Below are positions 45,959 to 55,669 of a stretch of 64,000 bases of DNA, piece by piece; within the stretch, counting starts at the first letter, position 1, and the number at the start of each line of letters is the position of its first letter. This DNA is from Burkholderia sp. GAS332 (GTDB lineage Bacteria; Pseudomonadota; Gammaproteobacteria; Burkholderiales; Burkholderiaceae): the NCBI GenBank assembly GCA_900142905.1, contig FSRV01000003.1:434001-498000 (forward strand), written 5' to 3'. The notes beneath the pieces are model-generated. The model was not told the DNA's origin. It did no database searches and worked only from the letters and a program-made list of their open reading frames with translations. The position numbers were made by a program, and so were the translations under genes.

Positions 45959-47229
45959 GAGCCGCAGTAGTTGCTGCCCGGAACGATCTCCCGGCTGCCT
46001 GCCGCCCCATTGTCGACGCCGCTTTCCTGAACGATCCCTACCCCGCATATCGTGAACTACGCGAGGCTGGCCCGATTCACTGGAGCGAAGAATTTTTCGG
46101 CGGCGCCTGGCTGCTCACGAGGCACGAGGATGTAGAAAGCGTGCTGCGCGATCCCCTCTACTCCGCGCGCCGCACGGGAGGTTGGGTCATGCGGGGCAGC
46201 GAAGGGGCGCGTCAGGAGCTCTGTCCCTTCCAGCGCCTGTTCAGCCGGGCGATGCTGTTTCTCGATGCGCCAGACCACACGCGGCTGCGACAGGTGCTCA
46301 ACGCGGGCTTCCGCCCGGCAACCCTACGGGCCTCGGCCGCAGCCATCGAGCGCATGGTGGCCGGTTTGATAGACAAGCTTGACGGGGTGGCAGAGTTCGA
46401 TTTTATGGAGGAGTTGGCAAGGCCCCTGCCAGCGAGGGTGATTGCAAGGCTGCTCGACATGGAGGGCGTTGAGCAGCAGGACTTCCTCGCCTGGTCCGAG
46501 GACCTGGCTGCCTTCATCGGCGCACCGGCCCCCGATTCCGGGCTGAAACGGCGAGCCCAGAGCAGCCTGCTCAAGATGTGTGCCGCGTTCGAGAACTTGT
46601 TGGCACGGCGCCGCGCGCAAGCTGCGGATCTGCCGGATTCTGCGGGGGACGACCTGATCGCGCACCTGCTTCACGCCGAGGCCAGCGGCAAGGTCGAATC
46701 GGAAGCAGAAATGCTGGCGCAGTGTGCCATGTTGCTGTTCGCGGGCCACGAAACCACGCGCAACCTGCTTGGCAATGGCTTGCAGGCCCTGTTGAGCCAT
46801 CCGGAGCAGTGGCGCCAGCTGCGGCAGGCTCCTGATCTGCTGCCGAACGCTTTGCGCGAGTTGCTTCGATACGAGAGCCCGGTGCAGTACACGGGGCGAC
46901 GAGTCACAAAGGATCTCGTCCTGCACGGATGCAGGCTCAGGCGTGGAGAACTGGTGGTCCCCTTGATTGGGGCCGCCAATCGGGATCCGGCCCGCTATCG
47001 GGACCCAGACCGCCTGGATATCACCCGGCAAGAGGGATCGCATCTGTCGTTTGGGCACGGACCGCATGTGTGCGTCGGTGCCGCACTGACGTTACTGGAG
47101 GCTGAGATTACCTTCCGCGCGCTGCTGGCACGCTGGCCGGAGCTGGAACTCGTGGATGCGGAGCCCCAGTGGAACGGGAATCCTGTTTACCGCGGGCTCG
47201 CGTGCCTTCAGGTGCATCGAAGCGGGTGA
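45955..47229 (+). CDS. Cytochrome P450 (CYP107/BioI-like), coupled to bioB
   Basis: A 424-aa soluble bacterial P450. The I-helix is [10 protein letters not shown], the ExxR motif ELLRYESP, and the haem-binding loop [13 protein letters not shown] with the axial Cys. It has no fused reductase. The ATGA overlap with bioB recalls Bacillus, where bioB is followed by bioI, a P450 cleaving fatty acyl-ACP to a pimeloyl precursor. Whether this P450 does the same or oxidises the pathway substrate is open. Confidence 0.9.
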   Translation: MRAAVVAARNDLPAACRPIVDAAFLNDPYPAYRELREAGPIHWSEEFFGGAWLLTRHEDVESVLRDPLYSARRTGGWVMRGSEGARQELCPFQRLFSRAMLFLDAPDHTRLRQVLNAGFRPATLRASAAAIERMVAGLIDKLDGVAEFDFMEELARPLPARVIARLLDMEGVEQQDFLAWSEDLAAFIGAPAPDSGLKRRAQSSLLKMCAAFENLLARRRAQAADLPDSAGDDLIAHLLHAEASGKVESEAEMLAQCAMLLFAGHETTRNLLGNGLQALLSHPEQWRQLRQAPDLLPNALRELLRYESPVQYTGRRVTKDLVLHGCRLRRGELVVPLIGAANRDPARYRDPDRLDITRQEGSHLSFGHGPHVCVGAALTLLEAEITFRALLARWPELELVDAEPQWNGNPVYRGLACLQVHRSG

Positions 47230-47315
47230 GCGTCGCCGGCAAAACCCGACACAGTGGAGGCCGGCTGACGGAAGGGGAAACGGGATCGCGTCATGTTCGC
47301 TTGCGCGGAAGTGGA

Positions 47316-47575
47316 ATGCAGATGCCCGAAGGCGGCCAAGCGAATATTCGTCGTGAAGTTGGCACGGTCTTCCAGAGTTTCAACCTGTTCCCGCATCGAT
47401 CGGTGATCGAAAACAGTATGTCGGCACCGGTTAAGGCACGCGGGGTGAGGAAAGCAGAAGCCCACCCGTCAGACAGCGCTCGATTTTTTGAAGAAAGTGC
47501 GCGTTCTCTATCAGGCACAAAGATATCCAGGGCAATTATCGGGCGGTCAGCAACAACGCGTATCCGTGTCATCTG
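47316..47575 (+). pseudogene. Decayed fragment of a polar amino-acid ABC transporter ATPase (GlnQ-like)
   Basis: IRREVGTVFQSFNLFPHRSV, then a VRKAEA-type block, in one frame, followed after a shift by AQRYPGQLSGGQQQR in another. This is the Q-loop to signature stretch of a GlnQ-type ATPase. Walker A and everything after the signature are missing. It ends within ~10-20 bp of where the TnpC-like frame becomes protein-like, so it is the host flank of the transposon remnant. Confidence 0.75.
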
Positions 47576-47915
47576 GGCGAAGTGCCTCCAACGGTTGCAG
47601 CACGTCGCGAATCGCCAGCAGATCAGCAACGTACTGGTCGATCTGGTTGATCACGTCCGAGACCTGATCGACGAATGACTCGTCCTGTGCCTTGACCGAC
47701 AGGCTGGCGCCGTTGATGAGCGTGTGGGCGATGCTGTGCAGGCGCAGCAGGTCGTCCCGCAGGCCTTCCGGGTCATAAAGGCTGATGCGCACCGCATCTA
47801 GGTTGCTCATAGCCGCCAGTATTCGCGTCGTGTCGTAGCTCGATTCCAGTGCTTCCAGTGCGGCGGCGCCAACCTCACCATAGGGCGTCGCGGTCACCGC
47901 GGCTCTTGCGCTCAT
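47547..47915 (-). CDS. tnpC: TnpC-like regulator of a Tn3-family transposon
   Basis: A 122-aa helical protein directly after the transposase (8-bp gap) on the same strand. It has the length, position and helical character (LEALESSYDTTRILAAMSNLD, LLRLHSIAHTLINGASLS, INQIDQYVADLLAIRDVL) of the TnpC proteins known to control transposase level post-transcriptionally in Tn4652-type elements. The last residues (DDTDTRCC) read into the ABC-transporter remnant, so the native C-terminus is probably lost. Assignment rests mainly on context. Confidence 0.55.
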   Translation of the reverse strand: MSARAAVTATPYGEVGAAALEALESSYDTTRILAAMSNLDAVRISLYDPEGLRDDLLRLHSIAHTLINGASLSVKAQDESFVDQVSDVINQIDQYVADLLAIRDVLQPLEALRPDDTDTRCC

Positions 47916-47922
47916 GCAGTCG

Positions 47923-50900
47923 TTACCTCATCTTGTCATCAGGGCGTGCCGCCTGGCCAAACAGCGCATCCCTGATCCAGCTCTCGGGCGTGCGATCGAG
48001 ATGTAGCCTGTAGCGCCCGAACCGGCGGATGTTGTGCGTCGGATACGGGCTCAGGAATTCGATGTCCTCAGGGCGGATTTTGTCGCCTTCGGCCACCATG
48101 TCGCGTAGCGCGCGCATCATGTCCGCTGTGTTCTGCAGGATCACGGCCGATGCGATCAGGTCATTGTAGCGCAGCCGTTTTTGCTGCTCCTCCGGTTCGT
48201 TCTCGGCGATCACGTCGCCGCCGAACGACAGCCATTTCGCGAAGCCGTTGTACGACTCGATCTTGTTGGTGTTCGCGGTCACTTCCTGACGCAGTTCGCG
48301 ACTGCCGATCCAATCGAGCAGATAGACCGTGCGCACGACGTTACCAAGTTCGCGCGCGGCGAGATAGAGCCGGTTCTTGCGGCTTTCCGAACCGAGGCGT
48401 CGCAACAGCAATGGTGACGAAATCGTACCCGCCTGGATCGACAGTGCGACCTGCATCAGTTCCTGCCAGTGGCGCTGGATGAGCTCCCAATCGATAGTGG
48501 CCGTGAAGAGCTTGTCGATGTGCCTGTACTTCGCATCGTCGCCTGGACGATACAGCACGAGATCCTTCCAGTTGCGGATACGCGGCATCAGCCTGATCCC
48601 GAGCAGATGCGTAAAGGCGAACACGGCGGCCGACTGGCCCTGCGTATCGGCATGAACCGTGTCGGCCTTGACCGACAGGCCAGCCTTGCAGCAGACCCTC
48701 GATCACATAGATGGCTTCCCACACGCCGGGCGGGATGAAATGCCGGAACACGGCGATGTAATTATCGGCAACGTGGCGGTATGCGACGGCGCCCATCTTG
48801 CGATAGCGGAAGTGGTAGCCAGCAAGCAGGTTGTTGTCGTAAAAATCGTACTGGGTGCCATCGGCAGCCACCGTCTTGCCATCACCCCAGTGCTTTGGCA
48901 GATCGAGCCGCAGGTACAGTTCGATCAGTTCGCGCTGCGCGGTTTCGAGCTTCTCGAGACTCATGTGCCGTCGGTTGACGAACGACAGCATATGCGCCGT
49001 CACATCGGTGTCGAGATGGCGTGCGGCCTGGGTCGGACCCAGATTGCAACCCATCGCGAAAATCGTCAGCAGGTAGCGCTCGGCCGCCTTGCGGATCTGC
49101 GGGTCGATACCGGAGAGTGGTCCAAAGTGCCGCGTGAAATGCGTCCAGTGTTCGATGTTGGCCAGGATGTCCAGTACGTTGCGGCTCGGCAGCCGTGCGT
49201 TGAGCCGCTCCTGCAAGGCGATCGCGCTGGCCGGAATCTCGCGGGCCACGGTCTTGCGCAGGATCGGCTCGTCGTTCTGACCGATCGTCACGTGTTCGCG
49301 TTTGTGCGGAAAATCGTCGTCCAGCTTGCGTGCCGTCTCGCCCAGCCACTGCCGCAACTGGGCAACGAAGTCCTGTCCATTCTCGGGCAATCCGACCTTC
49401 GCGCAATACTCGGGCAGTCGCTGCTCGCATTCCCGCCACGACAGCAGGTGCGCCCGATAGTCGGCATACGCATCCGAACCGGACACGCACAGGTCGCCGA
49501 CGCGTAATTCCTCGGCCATGTACGAGAACACGCATAGCTCGAGATAGCGCCGGTTGGTTGGCGCGCCATCACCGTGCGAGCGCCGTACAAGCTTGCGCCA
49601 GCGCGGCGCCGCAAAACTCACGTCGACGTCGGCATCGATCCATTCGCGATGCCGTGTTTCGTTCTCCAGCACGACCGCGAGCGCATCGAGCAACGTTCGA
49701 ACCGGGCTGGTCGAGTCCCACTCAAGCGTGCGGGCAAGACGCAGGATGACCGAGCGATGCGCGCGGAAATGTTTCCAGAGCAGAGGCAGGTAATTGCCGC
49801 CGCTGACCGCGCGCACTGCGGCACAGCTCTCGCGCAACGGTTCGAGGTCGCCCTTGGGCGCGAGCCATTTGCGGATCGACTTCGCGATGGTCGTCTCATC
49901 GGATTGATCGGCGAGGATGTCGACCACGCCGTCAAGCAGGACAACGAGGTCTTCCACCTGCGTGCGCTGCCGGCGCTGGATCACCTCCAGTTCTTCGCTC
50001 GCCCGTTTGTGAATCGCCCCCATACGGCGCACGAACATGTCCGCGAGATCGTCACGGGCGCGCACCCGCATCCGGTTGAGCAATGCCACGATCAGCGTGT
50101 AGCGCTTCTCGGGGAGCGTGTCCTTTTTCAGATTGGCGGCGTCCAGGCTCATGGCCTGGGTGGCCAGCGAGCGCAGTTTCGACGCGGGAATGCCGGCGAT
50201 GGCGTTAGTGAAGTCGCCGAGTTCATCGAGCCAGGTGAGCTGGTCGATCAGCAGATCGAGATGCTGGCGCGACGGGCGTTTCGCATGGCGCTTGATGCGG
50301 TTGTAGGCGCTCTGGCGGCTCGCCAGGTCACGCGCCAGGTGGCGATCAAGGGCACGCTTCTGCTCGTCGGTCAGGCGCCGGGCAACACGCCGGAACAGCC
50401 GGGTCTGGGTCTTCGCGTGGATCTGCTCCGTGATGCGATCCAGCGTCGAGAACGCCGGCAACTCGACGTTCTGTGCGATCAGCTCGTCGATCGTGGCGTT
50501 GATGATGTCAACCGGCTGGTCCATCGACTGGGCCGCGGTGTGCGCCGCGCGTGTCGCAATTACGTTGGCATCAGTCCCGTAGTAGGGCTTCACGCCGAGG
50601 TATTCGCGAATTGTCAGGTAATGCCGGAACAGCGTTGGCGACGACTGCGTGTCATAGCCGAACTGAACCGCAGAACCAATGTCAGCCGCAGCCCGCACGT
50701 GCTCAACGACCGCAGTCGGAATGCTGTCGAGCGGCGGGAAATGATGCATCTGCTGGAAAACTTTGAGCAGAACCAGCAGACCCAGCCGCGGGCGTTCACC
50801 TCGCGTCGAACGGCGCGCCCATTCGAGTTCGTCGGGCTGCGGCGTGTAGCAGGTTTGCAGGTCCCTTGTGGCAAGGACCTTGGGAAAACGCGGATAGGCA

Positions 50901-50929
50901 GTGCGCTCGATGGTAGCCATGCGAGTCAT
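47923..50929 (-). pseudogene. tnpA: Tn3-family transposase gene with one frameshift
   Basis: The total coding length is ~1002 codons, the normal size of Tn3 TnpA. From ATG 50929 the protein reads through the typical N-terminal region and the DDE catalytic half (FGPLSGIDPQIRKAAERYLL, TQAARHLDTDV, WGDGKTVAADGTQYDFYDNN) until GLLQ, where the frame is lost. It resumes in the +1 frame as GLSVKADTVHADTQGQS and runs to IRDALFGQAARPDDKMR. An extra base in the CC at 48684-48685 (plus strand) restores the frame if removed. The catalytic C-terminal Glu region is thus separated and the gene is inactive unless the shift is an error. Confidence 0.92.
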
Positions 50930-51653
50930 CCTGATCGCAGAGGGCCGCTTAGATTAGCGCAAGAAAAATCCGAAGTTACCAGGTCATGTCGAAATGGTTC
51001 GACCGGTTTTCATAACCAAAAGTCTTATGATAGAAATTTACGCTTACCACGTTTATACCCTTTGTTCTGTCTATTTCGCTACCGTACGAACCCGCCGAGC
51101 CCCACACCCATCGTAGAAGCCTAAAAACACGAGAATGTTTCCGTTCACGACAAAATGCTTCTCGTTTTCGACATTCCGGGTATGCGGGCAATAGGACCTC
51201 GATTTTCAGTCAAAGATTCGACCTGGCGGCGATCGTGCCGCTGGAGCGCTCGGAGTCACCGCATCCTATGCTTCGAATATCTGCGGAAGCTCCGTGTCGA
51301 TGTCTTCGCGCAGTGCGGCCTTCCGCTTGGCCAGAACGTCCACGGGGCATCCGAGAAGGTGTGCTTCACCTTTTCCCCGTTCTCGATCCGAATCAGATTC
51401 TCCAGTTTCATTCACTCGCTCCTTGGTGAAAAACACCAGTAGGTGTGAGCGAATGGTAGAAGCTCAACGAATCAGAAAATTATCGACTGCGACAAAATAC
51501 TCTCGATTTTCGACACGAAGGGTAAACACTCTCAATTAAATTACGGATCTCTAACTCTGAAAGACAACTCGCAGAAAGCAGAGAGCAAATCGAGTGCGGT
51601 AGCTAATTTCGGCGGAGCGAGCGAACCAGCGAGCCTGGAGCGCAGGCTTATAC
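50930..51653. other. Transposon upstream region with imperfect direct repeats
   Basis: There is no supported gene. CGACAAAATG...CTTCTCGTTTTCGACA (51148-51172) and CGACAAAATACTCTCGATTTTCGACA (51490-51515) are imperfect copies about 340 bp apart. The first lies inside an inverted pair, CGAGAA...TTCTCG. They may be transposon-end or resolution-site sequences; I could not find a clear 38-bp Tn3 terminal repeat. Confidence 0.4.
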
Positions 51654-51683
51654 AGAGGGTCATCCGTCCGGATGGCCCTCTTT
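51654..51683. terminator. Strong rho-independent-type hairpin
   Basis: A 13-bp stem, AGAGGGTCATCCG paired with CGGATGGCCCTCT (one G-U), with a tight loop and TTT after it, about 190 bp beyond the end of the MarR gene. It could stop plus-strand transcription or, read from the other side, the mob operon. Confidence 0.55.
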
Positions 51684-51872
51684 GGCTCACAGCGGTGAAC
51701 ACGCTGTATCGCAGGGTTCGGGTCCAATTAAGGAACCCGACTCACCTCGGACTGGCAAGGCCGTCTAGCGTGTGCGGCTATTCATTCACGAAGACGTTAT
51801 AAGATTTATGACTGACTAACCCGTCGGCTTTTGTGAACTGTCACAACGACATAACCGCGAATAAAAAACGCA

Positions 51873-52313
51873 CTAATCCCCCGGCGGCAACAGTGCCAAA
51901 AGCAGGCGCCGCAACTCCAGACATTCGCGTGACGTCAATCGCGCAGTGAGAATGCGCTCGACCTCCTCGACACGTGGACGCAACGTCGCAAGCTGCTTCT
52001 TACCGGCTGCAGTAAGAAACAGCACATAGCTCCGTTTGTCGACGGGATCGTCCGAGCGTTTGATCAAATTATTGCGGACCATGCGTGCGACCAGATCGGC
52101 GATTGTCGATCGGTCCACGTCGAGTTCATCGCCAAGTTGTCGTTGATTGACGCCGGGCGTTAACTGCAAGATTTCGAGCGCCGCGTACTGAACGCTCGTG
52201 ATCTCGGCGGAGACTTCGCTAAGCCACACCGCTACGTGGCGCTGCTGGGCGCGGCGTACCAGGCTGCCCGTGAATCTGGAAAGCGTTTCGGGGTCGTCGT
52301 GTTTGGTCGGCAA
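51873..52313 (-). CDS. MarR-family regulator (MobR-like)
   Basis: A 146-aa repressor with the MarR winged-helix core NQRQLGDELDVDRSTIADLV, MVRNNLIKRSDDPVDKRSY. It is encoded 3 bp after the hydroxybenzoate hydroxylase. In Comamonas a MarR-type regulator, MobR, controls the homologous hydroxylase gene mobA, so it probably responds to 3-hydroxybenzoate here (inference from context). Confidence 0.85.
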   Translation of the reverse strand: MPTKHDDPETLSRFTGSLVRRAQQRHVAVWLSEVSAEITSVQYAALEILQLTPGVNQRQLGDELDVDRSTIADLVARMVRNNLIKRSDDPVDKRSYVLFLTAAGKKQLATLRPRVEEVERILTARLTSRECLELRRLLLALLPPGD

Positions 52314-52316
52314 TTT

Positions 52317-54230
52317 CTAAGCGTGCAGCGAAGATGTATTCGTTCGGAAAATGGGCCGCAAAAACGTATTCAGTTCGGCGTAGGCGTCCAGCGGAAGTAC
52401 ATGCGCGACGTACTGATCCGGACGGACCACAACGAGCGCCCCCCGTTCCCGCGATATGCCACGCTCGTCGAAGATATCAGTCGCTGCGTCGCTCGTAAAC
52501 ACTTTCTCGTAGTCAATGAGGCCGTAGCGTCCCTTGCGTGGCAGCAACAATGCATGCAGATCTTCGAGCCGTACTTCGCGATGAGGCTGCTGCAACACGG
52601 CGCGAAGATCGAAGACGCTATCTGCATCGGTATTTTCTGGCGTGACGAGACGCAAGGTTGAATCGGGCGACTTGGCGAGATATTCACACAGTGCATTGAG
52701 CGCACTTCCGCTGGCGTCAGAAAAAGCGTACAGGCGCCAGCGACCATCGGCGCGAGCCGCGTGGCCGAGTTGCATCGGCTTCGCATCGGCGAGACGAACG
52801 ACGGGCGAGGAATGAAAGCGCGTGCCGATGGTGAAGCCGCTCGCGAGCGATTGAGATGTCGACGCGCCCGTCAACGCGCCCGGCCGATATCGTGTCGCGA
52901 CCCCCGCCGTATATCGACCCGCACGAACGAAATAGTCCTGCAATTCCGTTGGATCGACACCACCTGCTTCAGGGCGATTGGGATCTTTCGGCGGCGCGCC
53001 CATCATCGCGGACCATTCCTTGTCGAAGTCGATCAACTCTTGCGCGATGGGCTGGCGTTCATCGGAATACGTGCGCAAGAGGTCGATGGGGCTAAGTCCT
53101 TGCAGCACTGCGCCGAGCTTCCAGCCGAGATTGAAGCCGTCCTGCATCGAAACGTTCATCCCCTGACCCGCTTTCGCGCTATGCGTATGACAGGCATCGC
53201 CGGCGATGAACACGCGTGGCTCGCGAGATGTTCCGTCGGCGGCGATTGCATCGTCGAAGCGAGCGGTCAAACGCTGTCCCACTTCATAAACCGAGAACCA
53301 CGCGGCCTCCTTCACGTCGAGCGAATAGGGATGCAGAATCCGTTGCGCGGTCTGAATGATGCGCTCGACCGTGATCTGTTTGATGGTGTCGCGATTCTCA
53401 GGCGTGACTTCGCCAAGATCGACGTAAAAGCGCGCGAGATAGCCGCCTTCGCGCGGAATGATGAGCAGATTGCCCTTGCTCGCAGACTGAATCGCAGCCT
53501 TCAGCCGGATGTCCGGAAAGTCGGTGACGGCGAGCGCATCCATCACGCCCCACGCATGATCGGCAGCATCGCCGCGCAGCGTTTGGCCGATGGCCGTGCG
53601 AACGCGACTGCGCGCGCCGTCGCAACCCACGACATAGCGCGCACGCACGACGACCTTTTCATCGAGTCGCGCGGCGTCCGTGCGGCGCAACGTGATGCGC
53701 ACCGGATACTCGCCCTCGCTATCGCGTTGCACGTCTACGACTTCGAGATCGTAATCCGGCTTGAGCCGTTGCGCCGAACGGCGCATCACATCGAGCAGAT
53801 AGTCCTGCACGCGCGCTTGATTAACGATGACGTGCGGGAACTCCGAGATACCTGCTTCGGTATCCTGAACACGCCCGGTACGCCTGATTGCGCCCCGATC
53901 GTTTGCATCGGGTCGCCAGAAGACTGTCTCGTTGACCCAATAGGCTTCGCGCAACAAGCGGTCGCTCAAGCCGAATGCATTGAACATCTCGACCGTGCGG
54001 CACGCGACGCCATCCGCTTGGCCCATCAGCAGCGGTCCCGGGCGGCGCTCGACGATACGCGTCGTGATTGACGGAAACTGCGACAACTGAGCCGCAAGCA
54101 CGAGCCCGGCCGGACCGCTTCCGACGACGAGCACATCGACCGTATCGGGCATTTCGACGCGAGGCGCGCCGTCGGCGGTTGGCTCGATCATCGGATCCCC
54201 GACGCGGAAACCGTTGAGATGAAATTGCAT
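52317..54230 (-). CDS. mobA: FAD-dependent aromatic hydroxylase, 3-hydroxybenzoate 4-monooxygenase-like
   Basis: A 637-aa flavoprotein of the phenol-hydroxylase-like group. FAD-binding GSGPAGLVLAAQL is near residue 42, with YVVGCDGARSRVR and GDACHTHSAKAGQGMN further on. The thioredoxin-like C-terminal domain (RGALVVVRPDQYVAHVLPLD) completes the length expected for MobA. The N-terminus MQFHLNGFRVGDP and total size fit 3-hydroxybenzoate 4-hydroxylase, giving protocatechuate. Start ATG 54230 lies 7 bases after GGAGGA. Phenol 2-monooxygenase is the alternative. Confidence 0.78.
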   Translation of the reverse strand: MQFHLNGFRVGDPMIEPTADGAPRVEMPDTVDVLVVGSGPAGLVLAAQLSQFPSITTRIVERRPGPLLMGQADGVACRTVEMFNAFGLSDRLLREAYWVNETVFWRPDANDRGAIRRTGRVQDTEAGISEFPHVIVNQARVQDYLLDVMRRSAQRLKPDYDLEVVDVQRDSEGEYPVRITLRRTDAARLDEKVVVRARYVVGCDGARSRVRTAIGQTLRGDAADHAWGVMDALAVTDFPDIRLKAAIQSASKGNLLIIPREGGYLARFYVDLGEVTPENRDTIKQITVERIIQTAQRILHPYSLDVKEAAWFSVYEVGQRLTARFDDAIAADGTSREPRVFIAGDACHTHSAKAGQGMNVSMQDGFNLGWKLGAVLQGLSPIDLLRTYSDERQPIAQELIDFDKEWSAMMGAPPKDPNRPEAGGVDPTELQDYFVRAGRYTAGVATRYRPGALTGASTSQSLASGFTIGTRFHSSPVVRLADAKPMQLGHAARADGRWRLYAFSDASGSALNALCEYLAKSPDSTLRLVTPENTDADSVFDLRAVLQQPHREVRLEDLHALLLPRKGRYGLIDYEKVFTSDAATDIFDERGISRERGALVVVRPDQYVAHVLPLDAYAELNTFLRPIFRTNTSSLHA

Positions 54231-54332
54231 GATGTCTTCCTCCAATCAGTCTTGATCACCTTGGCGGCGAATATACTCCGTACACCAACTATTTAAAAGC
54301 ACTTCATGGCTTCATGGATGTTTACCCTGATC

Positions 54333-55106
54333 TCAGGATGCGCTTTGCGAATCGCCGTCTATCGGGATCATTTGCCCCGAAATGGAACGCCCGGCATGGG
54401 ATGCCAGAAAAACAGCGAGCGCCGCGATGTCCGCCGGATCGACAAAATGCTTGATGGACTGATTGGCGAGCGCAGCCGCCTCTTCCTGCGCGACGGTGCG
54501 GCCGCTGGCTGATGCGCGTCCTGCCAGCACCTGCTGAATACGCGGACCTTCTACGGCGCCCGGCAGGATCGCATTGACTCGTATGCCGAATTCGCCCAGC
54601 TCACGTGACAAGGTCTTTGTGAATCCGATGAGCCCCCATTTGGTCGTTGCGTAGGGACTGCGGTTCGGGTAACCGAAGCGGCCGGCAAGCGACGACATGA
54701 TGAGAATCACGCCCGCACCTGATTGCTTCAGGAAAGGGATGGCCTGTTGTGTGACCATGAATGTGCCTGTGAGGTTCAGACGAAGCACAGCTTCCCACGC
54801 GTCCGGATCCATCTCCGCGACACTCGCGGTCGGTCCCGCAATGCCCGCGTTGTTGATCAGGACGTCCAATCCACCGAGAGCGGACGCGGCGTCCGCGACC
54901 ATGCGCGAAGCCGCCGCGCGATCGGCGATGTCGCACACCGATGTCCTGACGCCCGGCAATTGCGCCTGCATCTGTTGAAGCGCCGCTTCGTCGATGTCGC
55001 AGACAAAGACGCTCGCGCCCGCCGATACGAATGCTTGCGCGATGGCGCGCCCTATCCCGCCTGCACCCGCCGTCACCAGCACGCGCCAGCCTTTTGATGT
55101 GGTCAT
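54333..55106 (-). CDS. Short-chain dehydrogenase/reductase
   Basis: A 257-aa SDR. The NAD(P) motif is VTAGAGGIGRAIAQ, with CDIAD and the structural NNAGIAG. The active site is Ser in IMSSLAG and YATTK. Asp at the end of beta-2 (CDIDEA) suggests NAD preference. ATG 55106 follows AGAGGG. It lies between a thioesterase and the hydroxylase in the same operon; a dehydrogenase oxidising an alicyclic or side-chain hydroxyl before aromatic hydroxylation is plausible. Confidence 0.88.
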   Translation of the reverse strand: MTTSKGWRVLVTAGAGGIGRAIAQAFVSAGASVFVCDIDEAALQQMQAQLPGVRTSVCDIADRAAASRMVADAASALGGLDVLINNAGIAGPTASVAEMDPDAWEAVLRLNLTGTFMVTQQAIPFLKQSGAGVILIMSSLAGRFGYPNRSPYATTKWGLIGFTKTLSRELGEFGIRVNAILPGAVEGPRIQQVLAGRASASGRTVAQEEAAALANQSIKHFVDPADIAALAVFLASHAGRSISGQMIPIDGDSQSAS

Positions 55107-55142
55107 GAAACCCTCTTTTCTGACTTGGCTCACGCCCGCCGC

Positions 55143-55556
55143 TCAGTCGCAGGCGGCACGTATAAACGTGGGCACGGGGACGGCCTTCAGCCGTCCATCG
55201 TCCTGTTTGACACACAACGCGCGTGTCGCGCGACCCTCGCAAATCAGCGTATCGTTGCGGATGATTCGATGGCTTTGGATAAAGACTTTGCCTCGCCATT
55301 CCTCAGTACGGGTATGCACCTCCAGACCTTCGCCGTAGGTCGCCGAGGTGTGAAAGTGAGTGTGGACCTCTAGCAGCGGCGCACCGATGCAATGAGGTAG
55401 CGTTTGCATATCCCGCCATGGTGGCAGACCGCACTGTATAAAATAATCGTGCGAAGCGGCGTCCATCCAGCGCGAGAAGTTCGGGAAAAAGACGATTCCG
55501 GCCGGGTCGCAATCGCCGAATTGCACATCGACACAATAGACAGTTTCTTTACTCAC
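55143..55556 (-). CDS. Acyl-CoA thioesterase, 4-hydroxybenzoyl-CoA thioesterase family
   Basis: A 137-aa hot-dog-fold enzyme. The catalytic motif FGDCDPAGIVFFPNFSRWMD includes the nucleophilic Asp of the 4HBT family. It is the first gene of the leftward operon and would release a (hydroxy)benzoate from its CoA ester for the downstream hydroxylase. The divergent Crp/Fnr gene starts 113 bp away. Confidence 0.88.
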   Translation of the reverse strand: MSKETVYCVDVQFGDCDPAGIVFFPNFSRWMDAASHDYFIQCGLPPWRDMQTLPHCIGAPLLEVHTHFHTSATYGEGLEVHTRTEEWRGKVFIQSHRIIRNDTLICEGRATRALCVKQDDGRLKAVPVPTFIRAACD

Positions 55557-55669
55557 GGGCCCATGCTCCAGTTTCCAGTCCGATCATTGTGCGTGTATTG
55601 CACCCCCAACACTGTCACTGCGGCGACAGTTCGCATTGACCGCGAGGCGAGCGCCGCTGGGAGCTGGGA

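Noticed and set aside
49574..51124. 516-codon plus-strand frame opposite the Tn3 transposase
   Set aside because: Antisense shadow of a gene with clear Tn3 TnpA motifs.
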